Shown one piece after another: positions 30,108-42,396 of a DNA stretch of 64,000 nt (positions are counted from its first letter, which is position 1; each line of letters starts with the position of its first letter). Under the pieces are notes generated by a model. That model saw only the letters and a program-made list of their open reading frames with translations, did not search any database and was not told the origin of the DNA. Source of the stretch: Flectonema sp. DT1601 (Eukaryota > Euglenozoa > Diplonemea > Diplonemida > Diplonemidae); the NCBI GenBank assembly GCA_964019425.1, contig OZ025781.1, positions 936,501 through 1,000,500 of the forward strand. Reading direction: 5' to 3'. A program made the translations under genes and the position numbers.

Positions 30108-30874
30108 TAGAATCTGTTATATACTTGAAAAGGGAACGTTAAGAAACTACTACTACGACTCTATAAAAATAAAAAAGTGTAATCGCGAACACGGATGTTT
30201 GTATTTTGTGGCAACTCTGTTTACAATTTGAAAAAAAAACTAAAAACAGTAACGACTTAAAAAAAACCAATTTCAAACGCTGTGTAAATAAAGCACTCTA
30301 ACTAAATAAAGCAAACGATCAAAAAGGAAAAAAAGACAAAAAAAAAAAAAAAAAAAGCTGCGCGAGGCTGAAAGAAAACATAACCATTAACCGATTGCCT
30401 CGTAGGAAGACGTATTGATGGTGTGCTGTTATTTCAAACCTATTTTCACTCAACAAAACCCGAATACAATAACAGAAATACAATAAAAACATATTCAGCA
30501 ATGATAAGCATAATATAAATAAATGATCAAACCTGCTGTGAGCCTCCCAACAGCTTGAAAAAGAATTAGTTGATCGCTTTTCACACCATTACAATAACGT
30601 GAGGTATCTGAGCTGTCCCTACAAACAAAGACTCCGTCAGCAGTATTGTCGTGAACTAGTTAGGTATTATAGCTGGTAGCAAAAATAGCACAGAAGTACT
30701 TTTTTTTGCTTTCAATTCGTTGAAAAATAGCGAAATGAAAAAAAAAAACGAAAGGGAAAAAAAAAAAAAAAAATTGAATACCACCTGCAGGTCCTCAACG
30801 AGACTACTACAAATAATAATAAAGTAATCAAGTCTTATTTGTGGTCTAACTTCGAACACATTCCAATCATTTTT
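30108..30874. other. Intergenic region, no gene seen
   Basis: About 770 bases with A runs near 30339-30356 and 30758-30773. Short ORFs have no recognisable content. Confidence 0.5.
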
Positions 30875-33178
30875 TTATGTTGAATTCGAAGAGTTGATTG
30901 CGTCATCATAAAATTGTAACTTCGGCATTTCTAAAGCCTCGCACGTATCTTTTAACAAATGGAGCTGCGGTTTGTCATTTTCAGGAAGCCCTTCGATGAA
31001 CGCCAGCGTCTCCTCCGGACCAGAGTTTCTAAAAACTTCCATCACTTTGAATACCTTTTCATTGTGTGTACCAATAGCATTTAATTCGTACATCCACTCA
31101 TTTACATTTCTTTCCTTATCTTTCCTACAGTAAGCAACAACAGTATACACGTCTATGTATTTACCACCTTCACCGATTGGTCCAGAACAAGATACATATC
31201 CACAAATAGAAATCACATCAACTGGTTTCAGACAATACGACGAACTCAGTTCTCTTAAGTCAGTTAGCATGTTGAGGTTTCGACGGGAACCAATTCGTTG
31301 CATTGAATTAATAATTTGAAAATGAGGACCCATCAGGACGGGTGATTTTAATTTCGATCCTCCCAAAGTTCCGCAGTGACCAATTCTCTTTGTGACAGAA
31401 TGCCGCAATTCAAAGGTACTGCTAGCGCAAGATTCAATTTGAAATGCTGTTGTCATCGCGTGTACTGCTGGTGTTGCTCTCACGAGATTGAAATTCCATC
31501 CAGCGATAACCGCGTCACCATCAAGTCTTAGAATTGATCCTCTATTACCTTGAACAGAAGTATGAATAGTGTCGATTAGTGATTTATAAGACGGTTCTGA
31601 GAACTGATGATGTGATTGTTGTATGTTATTAATTGGTGATTCTTGGATGTCAGCATTCGATGAGATTGAGATGTGCAACACAGCGACATCTCTAATAGTA
31701 ATTTTAACAAGTTCACGCATACTACAAGTACCTCCCAATACGACATCATCTGTACTCTTCGAGCTGGGGACGAGTGGGGATTTCGGCTCAGAGTCAGATG
31801 AGGATTCTGATCCCTCTGTGTCGACTTGAAGTAGAGTTTCAGGAAGGAAACTTCTGTACATCAGTAGAGAACTAATAATCGTTTGAAAGCTTTGTTGAAC
31901 ATTCGACGGGTTTTCGATAACCATTAAATACTCGAGAGATTCCAATTCCATTCTGGCTATCTGAGCTGCCATGTCTTCTGCTAGTCTGGAAGTTGAATAC
32001 AGTTTTCTGTATTCTCTCATCTTTGATGTCATTTTCCAAACAACGAAAGCTGCTATCAACATCAACACAAAACCACCAATAGAAGATCCTAATACAATAG
32101 GAGTGATATCCATCGTGTCATGTTTAATATTACAAGTAACACCAGAGACTCCTGAAATACATTCACACGATCCTAGTTTACAACTACCTCTTCCACTACA
32201 TTGATCAGGACATTGAAAAGGATCAAGAACCCAAACATCATTGCTGTAGTGATTACCATCTATGAGACCTCCGAGAACTATAACTTTCTTACCATAGCTA
32301 ACAACTCTAATATCACGTATTGAAGGAAGCCATGATGATCCTTGAGTGATCGTTGTCCAGTTACCACCTTCAGTTATATTTACTAAAGCCACTCCGTTGA
32401 CAGGTGCGAGTTCTCCTTTTCCACCAGGGTTTCCCATAACTCCGAGAATCTCACCAATTGAAAATGCTTGAAATTCTTCACCAGAAGGACCGGTTAACTC
32501 TTTCCATCCAATATCCCAAAACCTTTCTGAAATATTAATAACTGCTGAACGGTTTGGTAGATATTGAGTGTTTGTAGATCCACCAAGTAGGTATACCTGA
32601 TCTCCATATGAAATCAGTGCGGGATCTTCTACTGCAGTCAGCCGTGAGGACTCATTCAATCGAATCCAAGTGTTGTTTGATTTCGTGTATATTAAATACT
32701 CACTTGAGTCACCATCGATAGACCCAGCAACTATTAGATAACCAGGGACACTTACTGCTGCACAGTCTGTTCCTTCAATGCTGCTGTTGTAGAAATCGGG
32801 TGGTTCAGAAGACAGAATTGTCCACATTCGTGATCGTAAGTTAAACTTCCACGCTCTGTGATCACTACCCCTTCCACCAAGTAAGTACAAACTCTGTTCT
32901 AACGAATCGTGTAATAAGAAATGTCTATTTCTTCTAACAGGTATTAACGAACCCACAACAACAACAGGATGGTATCTCATCGTCGTCAATTCCAATTCAA
33001 AAAACTCATCTGTTGTATGTCCAGACGTGTTAACTCCGCCATGCATGTAAATCTTTGATCCAACAGTACAAACTGCAGTGTAAAGATTTACTTTAAAATT
33101 CTTATTAATAATCTCATGTGGTATGGATGACCATTGATCTTGTCCAGCAGTCAGTTCTGTGAATTTATCGAATGACAT
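30875..33178 (-). CDS. Kelch-EGF-transmembrane protein with degenerate cyclase-like domain
   Basis: The protein is 767 residues from ATG 33178 (MSFDKFTELTAG). Residues 20-340 hold kelch repeats with GG doublets: IYMHGGVNTSG, LYLLGGRGSDHRAWKF, VYLLGGSTNT and VIVLGGLIDGNHYSNDVWV. An EGF-like module follows: CPDQCSGRGSCKLGSCEC. One membrane segment is at about 375-395 (IVLGSSIGGFVLMLIAAFVV). The cytoplasmic part starts with SLLMYRSFLPETLL, the lead-in seen before class III nucleotide cyclase domains in protist receptors. The core has the rhythm VAVLHISISS, GSILRLDGDAVIAGWN, GHCGTLGG and VLMGPHFQIINSMQRIG. The first metal-binding Asp position (normally FSDI) is absent, so the domain is probably catalytically dead. 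No signal peptide is visible, which is odd for a kelch/EGF ectodomain and may mean an upstream exon is missing. Confidence 0.75.
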   Translation of the reverse strand: MSFDKFTELTAGQDQWSSIPHEIINKNFKVNLYTAVCTVGSKIYMHGGVNTSGHTTDEFFELELTTMRYHPVVVVGSLIPVRRNRHFLLHDSLEQSLYLLGGRGSDHRAWKFNLRSRMWTILSSEPPDFYNSSIEGTDCAAVSVPGYLIVAGSIDGDSSEYLIYTKSNNTWIRLNESSRLTAVEDPALISYGDQVYLLGGSTNTQYLPNRSAVINISERFWDIGWKELTGPSGEEFQAFSIGEILGVMGNPGGKGELAPVNGVALVNITEGGNWTTITQGSSWLPSIRDIRVVSYGKKVIVLGGLIDGNHYSNDVWVLDPFQCPDQCSGRGSCKLGSCECISGVSGVTCNIKHDTMDITPIVLGSSIGGFVLMLIAAFVVWKMTSKMREYRKLYSTSRLAEDMAAQIARMELESLEYLMVIENPSNVQQSFQTIISSLLMYRSFLPETLLQVDTEGSESSSDSEPKSPLVPSSKSTDDVVLGGTCSMRELVKITIRDVAVLHISISSNADIQESPINNIQQSHHQFSEPSYKSLIDTIHTSVQGNRGSILRLDGDAVIAGWNFNLVRATPAVHAMTTAFQIESCASSTFELRHSVTKRIGHCGTLGGSKLKSPVLMGPHFQIINSMQRIGSRRNLNMLTDLRELSSSYCLKPVDVISICGYVSCSGPIGEGGKYIDVYTVVAYCRKDKERNVNEWMYELNAIGTHNEKVFKVMEVFRNSGPEETLAFIEGLPENDKPQLHLLKDTCEALEMPKLQFYDDAINSSNST

Positions 33179-33712
33179 GTTTTTTGTAGACTTTTTTTTT
33201 TTAATCAAAAAACTGCCTTACCCCTTTTAGATTTAATCAAAGCATAAGACTGAAATTAATACTGTTGAGAATAATGAAATAGGTGATCAAAGAGAGGTCT
33301 TCATAGGAACCACAACGATATTTTATAACAATAACCACTACTATTGATGTCGATTTTTTTTTTTTTTTTTTTTTTCCAAAAAAGGGATGATGCGTAAAAA
33401 ACAGAAATTGTATAACAATAAAAAATAGGGGAATATAAAAAAAAAAAAAAAAGAGATAAGGGGATGAAGTGGAAAAAAAAAAAAAAAAAAAAAAACACTA
33501 CTCAGTATGTTCTGATGATTTTTTTCTCATCCAATACTTTTGATTTTTATACGAATTAAGTGTATTTCGGTCTTTTTTTTGATACTAAAATATTTATATC
33601 ACGATTTGTCATCCATTTTTTCAACGTTATTATTTAACAATAATAATCAGATGGTTGTCCAACAGCACAAAAACTCAACTAATATAACATCACCGACTAA
33701 AAGAGAAATTAC
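33179..33712. other. Intergenic region with A/T homopolymers
   Basis: About 530 bases with a T run at 33354-33375 and A runs at 33438-33453 and 33473-33495. No gene is seen. Confidence 0.55.
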
Positions 33713-36700
33713 TTAAACAGGTGCGACAAAGTGTCTAATGAGCGCGAGAGAATTATCAACGAGTGACCCTAAAAGATCAGCGTTGTCCTTTTGAAGCGAC
33801 TCTAAACGAGCGAATCGACTCTGCAATGATGAAATACGAGAAGCAACTAAACCAGTTTTACGAATAAACAAAGTGAGTAAAGCCTGGACATACTCAAAGT
33901 CATTTCTAGTTGCTAGCATTTGCTCAAAGAATGTTGTGACTAATAGAAGTCGACGTTCATTTTCTGATGACAGCTCATCATCGGTAGAGTCATCTAATCC
34001 GCTGAGAGTATCAACGAGTGAAGTGAATTCAATGTCGACCTTTGCTGCTCCCATATCCTTCAATAGCAGTAAGGCTCCTTCGTTATCAGAATTTATAAGA
34101 AGTCTTACGAAGGGTGTTTCTGTTTGAGCAACCAACGCATCATCTTTTAATGTATTTAATATTTTAGACTCAGTTGGTGATACTTCCGTTGTAGCAGTGC
34201 CAAGTGGAAGGAAGAACGGAGCATCAATCTTCTTTGGAGGAGCAATAGGAGCGTTTCTCTTTTTAATTTGATCTAAAGAAGTTAGAGTTATCCACTTAGT
34301 CGATGGTGCGTCAGAATAACTAATAACTCCTGGGTATTGTTTTGTTTGTTTCTCAATTAGTTGTTTTTCTGATTCAGTTAGTTTCTGCTCGGTGTTAATT
34401 TCTGGGTTTTCCACATCAAATAATTTAACTTCACTTCCATCGCCATGTTCGATAAACCCGTCAATGCTGACTTCAGGCATGTCGTACAACTCACGTGTTT
34501 CTAGTCCTGTCGCTTGTTTACCTGCTGCAGATGCTGGAATGTGACCATATCTCATTTTGTTAGTCCATAAATAAATATTTTCATCATTTGCATGTGTTGT
34601 TGATAAGAAATATGATTCTGGATGCATTCCCAACGATGTTATTGGAGTTGGGAATAAAATACAATCGATTAACCTATCAGTCGGAACATCCCAAACACAT
34701 AAAGTTGAATCAAGAGACGCAGAGAATATTAGTCTATTATCTGTTGAAGACACCATTGATGTAATGTTTGATGTGTGTTTTTTAAATGAACGAACAAGTC
34801 TCGCATTACGAACTGAAACAGCATCAAGAACACCTTCAGCTTTTGTTAGAGTCGTAGTAGCCGACACTTCATCAGCAGTAATCATATTATGTGGAGTCAT
34901 ATCGTAGACGTTTATTAAATGTTTTTCAGTTGCTATTGCTAAGAATTGGTTAGCGCTGTTGAATGATCCTAACAAAGCTTGGTGACCACCTTCTAAGCTG
35001 AGTCGATATTTTAAATTCACTGATGGAAATGACCAAATTCTAATAAAAGAATCGAGTCCAACAGAAACAATTAAATCATTATCACGAGCAACATACACTC
35101 CAGTGACACGACCTGTGTGAGCACGTGAGCTTTCGAGATCAGAATCACAGTATGATTTCTTGTGGAGTTGTGACTGTAGGTTGTAGTGATGAATTCTTCC
35201 AGAACTCAATCCAATTATCGCAAAATTAGCACATCTGGTAATCGCTATTGCTGATACTTCTGCTTCTCTATCACGACTGTCAGGTGATCGAAGCATTGAT
35301 TCTTTTTTATTAGCGATACTTAGAGTATTCATTTTCCAAAGATAAGCAGTACCAGAACCTTTATGACCAGTGACAACTGATGACCAGTCATGCATTCTGT
35401 GTGAACTCGCATCGTAAACTGTAATAGGAGGAAGTCGTAGATCGAGAGTTGCAACTTGTCTCTTTCTAGCTTCTTTAACAACTGATCCTTGTGACATTTC
35501 TCGATTAAAGACATCAGAGAAGACGTGGTTAACTCTAAGAGTTCTGTCTGATCCAACTGATAACATAATTCGTGGATCAAAGAATAGAGTACCCGTACAT
35601 GACATGTAGTGACCACGTCTTTCTCTTAGTAGTTTACCTGTACCTTGAAGTTTATCAAAAACATACATACGAACACTGTTATCAGTTCCACTTGTTACTA
35701 AAACAGGTTCCATTGGTAAGAAGTGAGCAAGCGTCACACGTCCATTGTGAGGAGGCTCAAAAACCTCATCTTGAGAAGCTGCTTGCAGTGATGAAGTTAG
35801 AAGACCTTCAAGTTTCTGTTTTGATAAATTCCAAACCGCAACGTCTCCTCTGTCAGTAGCTGAAACCAGAGTCTGCACTCCATCCATACGAAATGAAAGA
35901 GATGTGACTATCGGCTTTCTCTTTCCCTTTTGTGATGCAGTACCATGTTGAAAAGTTAATAAAGCCTTTCCATGTAATAAATTATAACAAATCACTCTTC
36001 CATCAGCGAGACCAACTCCAATAGTGTCAGCAGCTGGTGATGAAGCGAGTGCTGTGATCTGACAACCGAATCCTTCGAACTTGTGAACCATAACACCGCT
36101 GTTGAAGTTCCATAATTCGAGATGTCCTTGATGAGTACCAATTACAATCTTAGATGAGTAATTAACAACAGCAGTCATACACGATGGGTTAGCGTCATGT
36201 CTGGTTGCCATAGTAGTCAGTAGATCTCCAGTAGTTAATCTCCATGCTTTTATCACACTGTCAGTTCCCATTGAAAGTAAAATATCATTCTTCGCAATTA
36301 ATTGAACTACCTTCGCGTGATTAGAGTGAACAACTGACCAAATAGGTCTTCTGATCTTCAAACATTGAATATTTCCTTTGTAAGCTGCGATGTTTAGTGT
36401 TCCCTGTTTTGCTACCGCGCAAACCTGTTTTTTTTGTTTAGTTTCTTTTTACTCAATACTTTGAGTGATACTGACGGGTAAAAACAAACCTTCTTTGGGA
36501 ATGCAGGACTGACGTGAATTAGTTGCAACTTTGCCAAGTTGTATTCATGAAGGGTTCTGTTGTTTTATTTATTTATTTTTAATAAACTGGCAGTAAGAGA
36601 TGATTAGAAAGATTATTTTTACTTCACTCACAAAAAAACATACCTCCCAACAGCACACAGTGCGAATGAATCTTTCCCAACTGTCACAATAGCAGGTGGT

Positions 36701-36798
36701 ACTGATCCTGTTACAGAACCAACTGCTCTGTAAGGCAGCAACACGTGATCATGTGTTGAACTCTTCTGCCGTTTGACTACGGGACCGTCGCTTGCCAT
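33713..36798 (-). CDS. UTP21: U3 snoRNP protein UTP21/WDR36
   Basis: Three exons: 36798-36644, 36556-36490 and 36424-33713. The introns are 87 bases (GTATGT...AACAACAG) and 65 bases (GTTTGT...AAACAG). They give about 977 residues starting MASDGPVVKRQKSS. UTP21 is a UTP-B subunit of the small-subunit processome needed for 18S rRNA maturation in the nucleolus. The first exons read through into AVGRTLHEYNLAKLQLIHVS, which matches the start of the WDR36 first propeller. Two tandem WD40 propellers follow; examples are DILLSMGTDSVIKAW, LIVSVGLDSFIRIWSFPSV and LIFSASLDSTLCVWDVPTD. The family-specific C-terminal Utp21 domain contains WITLTSLDQIKKRNAPIAPP and APFFLPLG, and ends in a helical region (FEQMLATRNDFEYVQALLTL). 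The length slightly exceeds that of yeast and human. Confidence 0.95.
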
Positions 36799-37507
36799 GT
36801 TCCGGATCGGCAGGGTTGCCTTCCCTTAGAAAATAAAGTTATGAATTTATTAAAGTGACCTTACACTAAAACCTATATTCGTTATCACAATCTAAACATA
36901 ATAAAACACCTGTTTGATAATTGATATATTTAATACTCCAACATCATATCAAAGAACTGACTAACATGTTTAGTCAAAATCCAACAACACACGAACCAGT
37001 CACTCGTCCGCAACGCGGCTCAACTCGGAGCTGTGAGAAATGGAAGGTCAGTTGAGGCAAACGTGGCTGCCGCGAGAGCGACTGCGGCCGGGCGGATGCT
37101 GCGAACGCCAGGGCAGGCGAGAGGGCTGCGGCGACACTGGAAGGGACGACTGCGGCTGCGCTGTCGAGAGACAGGGCTGCTGGAATCGCTCTCGAAAAGT
37201 AAGTTTTGTAGTTGGGGCTCACAGAAAACTGATTCAACAGATTCCTTGCTCCCGATTACCTCAGGAATTATACCACGAGATGTATGGGATGAGGAGATAC
37301 GATGGTATAATCCCAATTAGGATTTTTATTATTAAATCTTCGAAAAGAGACACGAATCGGTCTCGCTTTTCTCGACGTTTCGTGGGTACGCTCAAAATAC
37401 TTTCTTTCCGTTCTCTCTCTGCAGATACATTTCACAGCTCTTTGAGCACTCGTCCACATTACTTCATCTTCACACAAGTTATCTCACGATTGCCTTATAA
37501 GACACAG
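36799..37507. other. Intergenic region with a GC-rich island
   Basis: About 710 bases between UTP21 and the GlcNAc-transferase gene. From roughly 37010 to 37200 the sequence is strongly GC-rich in an otherwise AT-rich window. It has open frames on both strands but no convincing protein. It contains a hairpin, CTGTC-GAGA-GACAG, near 37161-37175. It might be a structured RNA or a fragment of inserted DNA; I cannot decide. Confidence 0.5.
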
Positions 37508-39101
37508 CTACTTACAAAGTTTGCAAGTTTTCTGACAAAATGACTTCATACCACTCTTGTTTTTAATGCACTCACCCGCAAGTGCCCAGTCAGGACACTT
37601 ATTGGGATATAAATCCTTACATCCTTCTGGTATTGGGTTTACGTCACCTTCTTCTCCATAGTTTGGCGGGACGGACATTTTTGCGACTCCCTGATGCCAC
37701 CATTCAGAAGGATCGATGTCATGAATGACTGCTAGTTCCTTCCATTTATCATCGTAAGGACCTCTACCTGCCCCGTAAGTAACACACCAGTGATCAGTAA
37801 ATGATTGGTGGTTTTGAAGTACTGGATCTAACCTTGAGAACTTCCAATATTGCCACAAAGATCTTTCCTTTCCTAAGCCATACTTTGGGAGTCCTATCGA
37901 CAGGTCGGAATCGGTTGTGTTGATGTCAATTAGTCGAGAACCTGGTTGTCCCGGTTTGGTAATCCCTAATATGTGTTGGATTCTTCTATGAGCTATGTGT
38001 TGGAAATGAGACACTTTCACTCCGTGAGTCTCCATGCGGGGTCCCCTTCTACCATATCTATGATACAATACATTAACACTTGGTGAGTATAAGTCATAGC
38101 CACTAGTCCACAATCGTATTCCAAGAAGTGATTCTTCTCCAAAAAAGAGATACGGCAAGTGGGGATCGAAAGGAACGTCCAATACCTGAATTAGTTTAGT
38201 TATTTTTGTAATTTTCAAACCCGCAAACCCACTTAAAGAAATAAATAACAGAAATACAAACCATACGACCAGGTCCAAAGACGAGTCCAGCACCCAAGTA
38301 TGGCTGAGGTTTTGGGTAGCTTGCACCAACGTAAGTATTCGCCCAGAATGGTCCTGGAAACCCTGCGGTCCAGCCACCATTCTTACCAAGGGCACAGAGA
38401 TAAGCGATTGCAGGAGTTTCTTTTGTTTCATCTTTTTCGTTGATGGCTTGCGGGTATGTTGTTAGAACTGATTTCATGTTACCAGTCTTGTCGTGTTCGT
38501 CAATAATAACTTCATCCCAATTACTAACAAATCTATTATGAGAGTCAATCATCATAAAGTAATCCTCACCTCTATAAAGAAGAGACGCTAAATGCCTTGC
38601 GTAAGTTGGACCTTTCGCATATTCTGATCTAAACGTACGAGATCTGATGTTGTCACTTGGACACCACGATTGTGTTCCACAAGTTTCATCCCATGAAAAG
38701 TGTGGAAGACAGATCTCTTTTTCTTTATTAGGATCAGCCTGACATATTAATCCAACAAAAACCCTTTCAGGTACAGCAGCCTTGGCGAATAGACTATGGA
38801 GAGTAATGTTTGCCTCAACATCTCGAAAAGCCGCGATCGATACGAATATACTTTTAGCTATTGGACTACCCTCAGGGTCACCCTTTGCTTTAGATATAAA
38901 CTCGCCTTGATTATCAGTGAATCCAATTGTTACATTATTAGCATTGTTTTTATTGCATTCAAAGTGTCGGGATACTTTAATATGATGACCAGGTCTCCAC
39001 AAGTCTCTCTTAGACATCGAAACTACCTGCCAGGAAATGAGCAGCGCAGTGAGCGCTAACCCTGCGAATAGTATCTTGCTCATGGGGGTCATTTTCTTCA
39101 T
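37508..39101 (-). CDS. Skp1-type GlcNAc-transferase with C-terminal ShK domain
   Basis: Two exons, 39101-38262 and 38185-37508, are separated by a 76-base intron (GTTTGT...ATTCAG) in phase 0, giving 505 residues. The start MKKMTPMSKILFAGLALTAL gives a cytosolic basic tip and a signal anchor at about 9-27, so it is a type II membrane protein. The catalytic domain matches the family of the Skp1 hydroxyproline GlcNAc-transferase: IFVSIAAFRDVEANITLHSL, RVFVGLICQAD, YFMMIDSHNRFVSNWDEVII (DSH in the place of DxD), then PYLFFGEESLLGIRLWTSG in exon 2. The last 45 residues form a six-cysteine ShKT module (CKDLYPNKCPDWALAGEC, then SFCQKTCKLC). The signal anchor and ShK module point to the secretory pathway, unlike cytosolic Skp1 enzymes. 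The acceptor substrate is unknown. Confidence 0.88.
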
Positions 39102-39155
39102 TTTTTTTTTTTTTTTTCCCTTAATTCACAACCCCCAACTGATAAGCGAAAAGAA

Positions 39156-39328
<173 letters not shown>

Positions 39329-40047
39329 TTTTTTTTTTTTTGAAAGAAGAAAAATAATCAAAAAAAAGTACCCATCCAACATTTCCATTTTTCACATTTG
39401 AACCTGTCTTACAAATTACTAAAAAGTACACAAAACAACACATCTCCAGCGGGCTATACTTTTAAAGCGTCCCCGATTTGTTAGTTGGGAGGGTTAAATG
39501 GGAAGGAAACACTTTCTTATGTTAGGAAGCGTACAAGCAACGCTTACACACTAGTATTAATGCAAGGGTAATTACTGTAGTGTGACGCTACATAATTATG
39601 TCCACACACACTGCATGTGTCAAGGCAACTACTGCAAGCACAAGCATGGCGCGCAGTACACCCTCTAAATTACGTAATTAGTTTTCTCAAAATTAGAAAT
39701 AGTACAAACTGGGGGGCTAATTAAGCACACTGTTGCCTTGCATTAATAAGTACCTTAAAGGACATCATAAAGATGTTGTTGCTCACTGGGGCTTATTCAA
39801 TAAATAGAAAGAAGAAAAAAAGGTAAAAAAAAGTAGAAAATATAAAATAAACAAAAACTCTATTTTCTTAAAAAAAAATTAAAAAAAGGAGCACTCGCCA
39901 TGTCCGAACCTAAAACACTGCTGACTTTCTCACAGCGCTCCGATTACGGCGGTGTAGCAAACAACACCAACATCGGTTTGTTTCTTCCACCGTAAGCTCT
40001 TTAACAGAGTGCAACATATTCTCTATCTAGAAAGGTGATGAGAAATC
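39329..40047. other. Intergenic region, no gene seen
   Basis: About 720 bases downstream of the proteasome gene. Low-complexity A-rich stretches near 39810-39890. No ORF of note. Confidence 0.5.
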
Positions 40048-41408
40048 TCACTTTTCAGCTACTCTAGCAAGTCTCTGCACGCGGTTCAACAGTAGATCAC
40101 CCTCCTTGAGGAACTGTTTGTTTTATCATTTTTAATCTCATCTTGTATAGTTGTTGTAGATTGTAATTTTGACATTAATAAAAACAAACCTGTTGGTACT
40201 GAAAGCTTCTGCTGTCAGTTTGTGCAGTCTCAACACTGCCACTCACCTTGTCTACCTTCGCGGATAATCTTCCTGAAGCGATGAAAACACTCAATTGGTC
40301 GTCTAGTAGATCAATTGGCTGTTGGGAAGTTATTTAACAAAACTTTCAAAGGGATACGAAACCCTTCATTAACATAAAAAACAGATTGATCACATACGAT
40401 AGCGAAGGCCTCAGCCATTGAGCGAAGTGTCACAGAACGGTAACTCTGAAGAAATTGTTTAAATGCGAGTAATCTCATTTCTCTGTAAAAGTAGTTAACG
40501 TGGGAGGCGGTGTAAACGTGCTGCTGCATAGTCTGACAGATTTCTCCAAGAGATGAAAAGAATTCATCATACTTACAGTCATATAATGAACTAATAAATC
40601 TCTTCAAGTGTGGAAGCTGTGGAAATACTTGAAGGACTTCTGATGCTTCAAGGACCTTCTTTTTTAACATTGGTCGGTCCAAGGTGACGATGGCAGTGAT
40701 GGAAGTGTACAAAACAAAGTTTTTATACTCAACGAGCTCTCCACTGGAAAAAGCGCAAAGGGACTCGAGTAGAATGTCAGCTCCTTTTTTAAATTGTCTT
40801 TTTGACGCTAAATAGACACCTTCGTACACCTTCAACCTGTTACGACGTTCCCAATCACCTTCAAGGATTAGTAGTTCATGGGCGTCGTCAATTCCCTGTT
40901 GGATTTGAGATGGGTCGTTAAATGCGAACCCAAGTCTAATTCTCTGAAAGGCTAAATCTAATTTTGGACCTAATCCAACCTTACCAGTCTCCAATGCTTG
41001 GTTGTTATACTTCAGGCAGAGTTCTCTGTCTCCAATTCTAGCACAGTAATTCGCTTTTTCAATAATGATCTCACGAACTTCAGTCTCTCCGTAGTTTTCC
41101 TCCGCGTCTTTGATCTGTTCGTCAAATTCGGAGAATTTTTTGTTGTTTGCGTCCTTCATTTTCTTCATCTTCACTTCATCAATTGGCCACATGAAACTCT
41201 CATGTAAGAACTGGTAATAAGGAGCCATATCGAAATCCTCAATTTCCTTTAAAATGTCTCTCTGAATCGTTTCTTTATCCGCAAAGAACTCAGCCTCTGA
41301 TGTGTATTCAAATCGCTTTTGTAAAAGAACGAGAAGCGGATCGACCGAAACGGGAACTTCCTCCTGCACTTCTTCACCTGCCTCCTTTTCAATGTCGTCG
41401 ATGTGCAT
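40048..41408 (-). CDS. PSMD6: 26S proteasome regulatory subunit Rpn7/PSMD6
   Basis: Three exons: 41408-40398, 40318-40190 and 40113-40048. Introns are 79 bases (GTATGT...CCAACAG) and 76 bases (GTTTGT...AAACAG), both phase 0. The product is about 401 residues, like human PSMD6 (389). It is a PCI subunit of the 19S lid. Helical repeats include MAPYYQFLHESFMWPIDE and KANYCARIGDRELCLKYNNQ. The PCI part has YREMRLLAFKQFLQSYRSVT then LRSMAEAFAI. Exon 2 supplies PIDLLDDQLSVFIASGRL and AKVDKVSGSVETAQTDSRSF; exon 3 ends FLKEGDLLLNRVQRLARVAE. These match the human C-terminus almost residue for residue. I start at ATG 41408 (MHIDDIEKEAGEE), 11 bases after CAGACAG, rather than at an ATG 51 bases further upstream. 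Confidence 0.96.
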
Positions 41409-42246
41409 TTTATTTAAACCTGTCTGATGGATGGTATTTATAGAGAACAGAGACTTCACACTATTGGTTAAGTATTTTCAATAGTTAATAATCAATACAC
41501 CAAACGAACATTGCTCTGTCTAATGAATAATAATAACAACATTGCCACTCCAGTGCAAGGTAAAGTAAAGATTAATTCTTTTTCTTTCTTTCCTTATTTT
41601 CTTTTTTTCATTCGTTTTCCTTTTCGTTCCCAAATGACATGTGCGTTTTTTTTTTTTTTTTTTTTTTTTTTCCCCCCCGCTTGCTGCTTTTTTTTTTTTT
41701 TTTGCTAGCCCCCCCTGTTTTCCAGTATTAAACTGCTAAAAGAGGGAACGCGCATCGTTAATTGCAAAGATGATGATCCTTCTTAGAAAACAAAAAAAAA
41801 AAAAAAAAGGGGGAAAAAACTTTTCGTAATCTCCCTTTTTTTTTCATCATTTTAATGTTATTCAAGGTGAGAACCTTCGAGAAAGCTACAGAGACCTGAG
41901 TAAAGTGACTTTTTTTTTTTTTTTTTTTTTTGATCACTTTTCGCCAAAGTCGTAGTGTAGTAGCTTCTATAAACGGGGGGTGAAAACCGAAAAAAAAAAA
42001 AAAAAAAAAAAGATAAAATAAATAACAAAAAATAACTCAGACGCGCAGCTTTCCACAGAAGAGATGATTTTAGGATATCAATTAGCAGTTTAATATAATT
42101 TACTTGAGCGCGATCAAATAGTATTATTGGTTTATATTGTGAATAAAGACAGTCTTCACTGATAAAGTAACTCTCAATACGGAAGTCGCTACTACTGTCA
42201 TTAAGGTAAAGCTATTGGTCCATACGATAAATTAATAAAATGTACA

Positions 42247-42283
<37 letters not shown>

Positions 42284-42356
42284 ATAATATTCTCCCCATC
42301 AGTGTTAACGCTGGTTGGAGAAAAAATATGTTCTTTTCCCCCATCCCCCATCCCCC

Positions 42357-42396
<40 letters not shown>

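Noticed and set aside
37033-37543. Plus- and minus-strand ORFs over the GC-rich island
   Set aside because: High GC content removes stop codons in several frames at once; none shows a domain or splice support.
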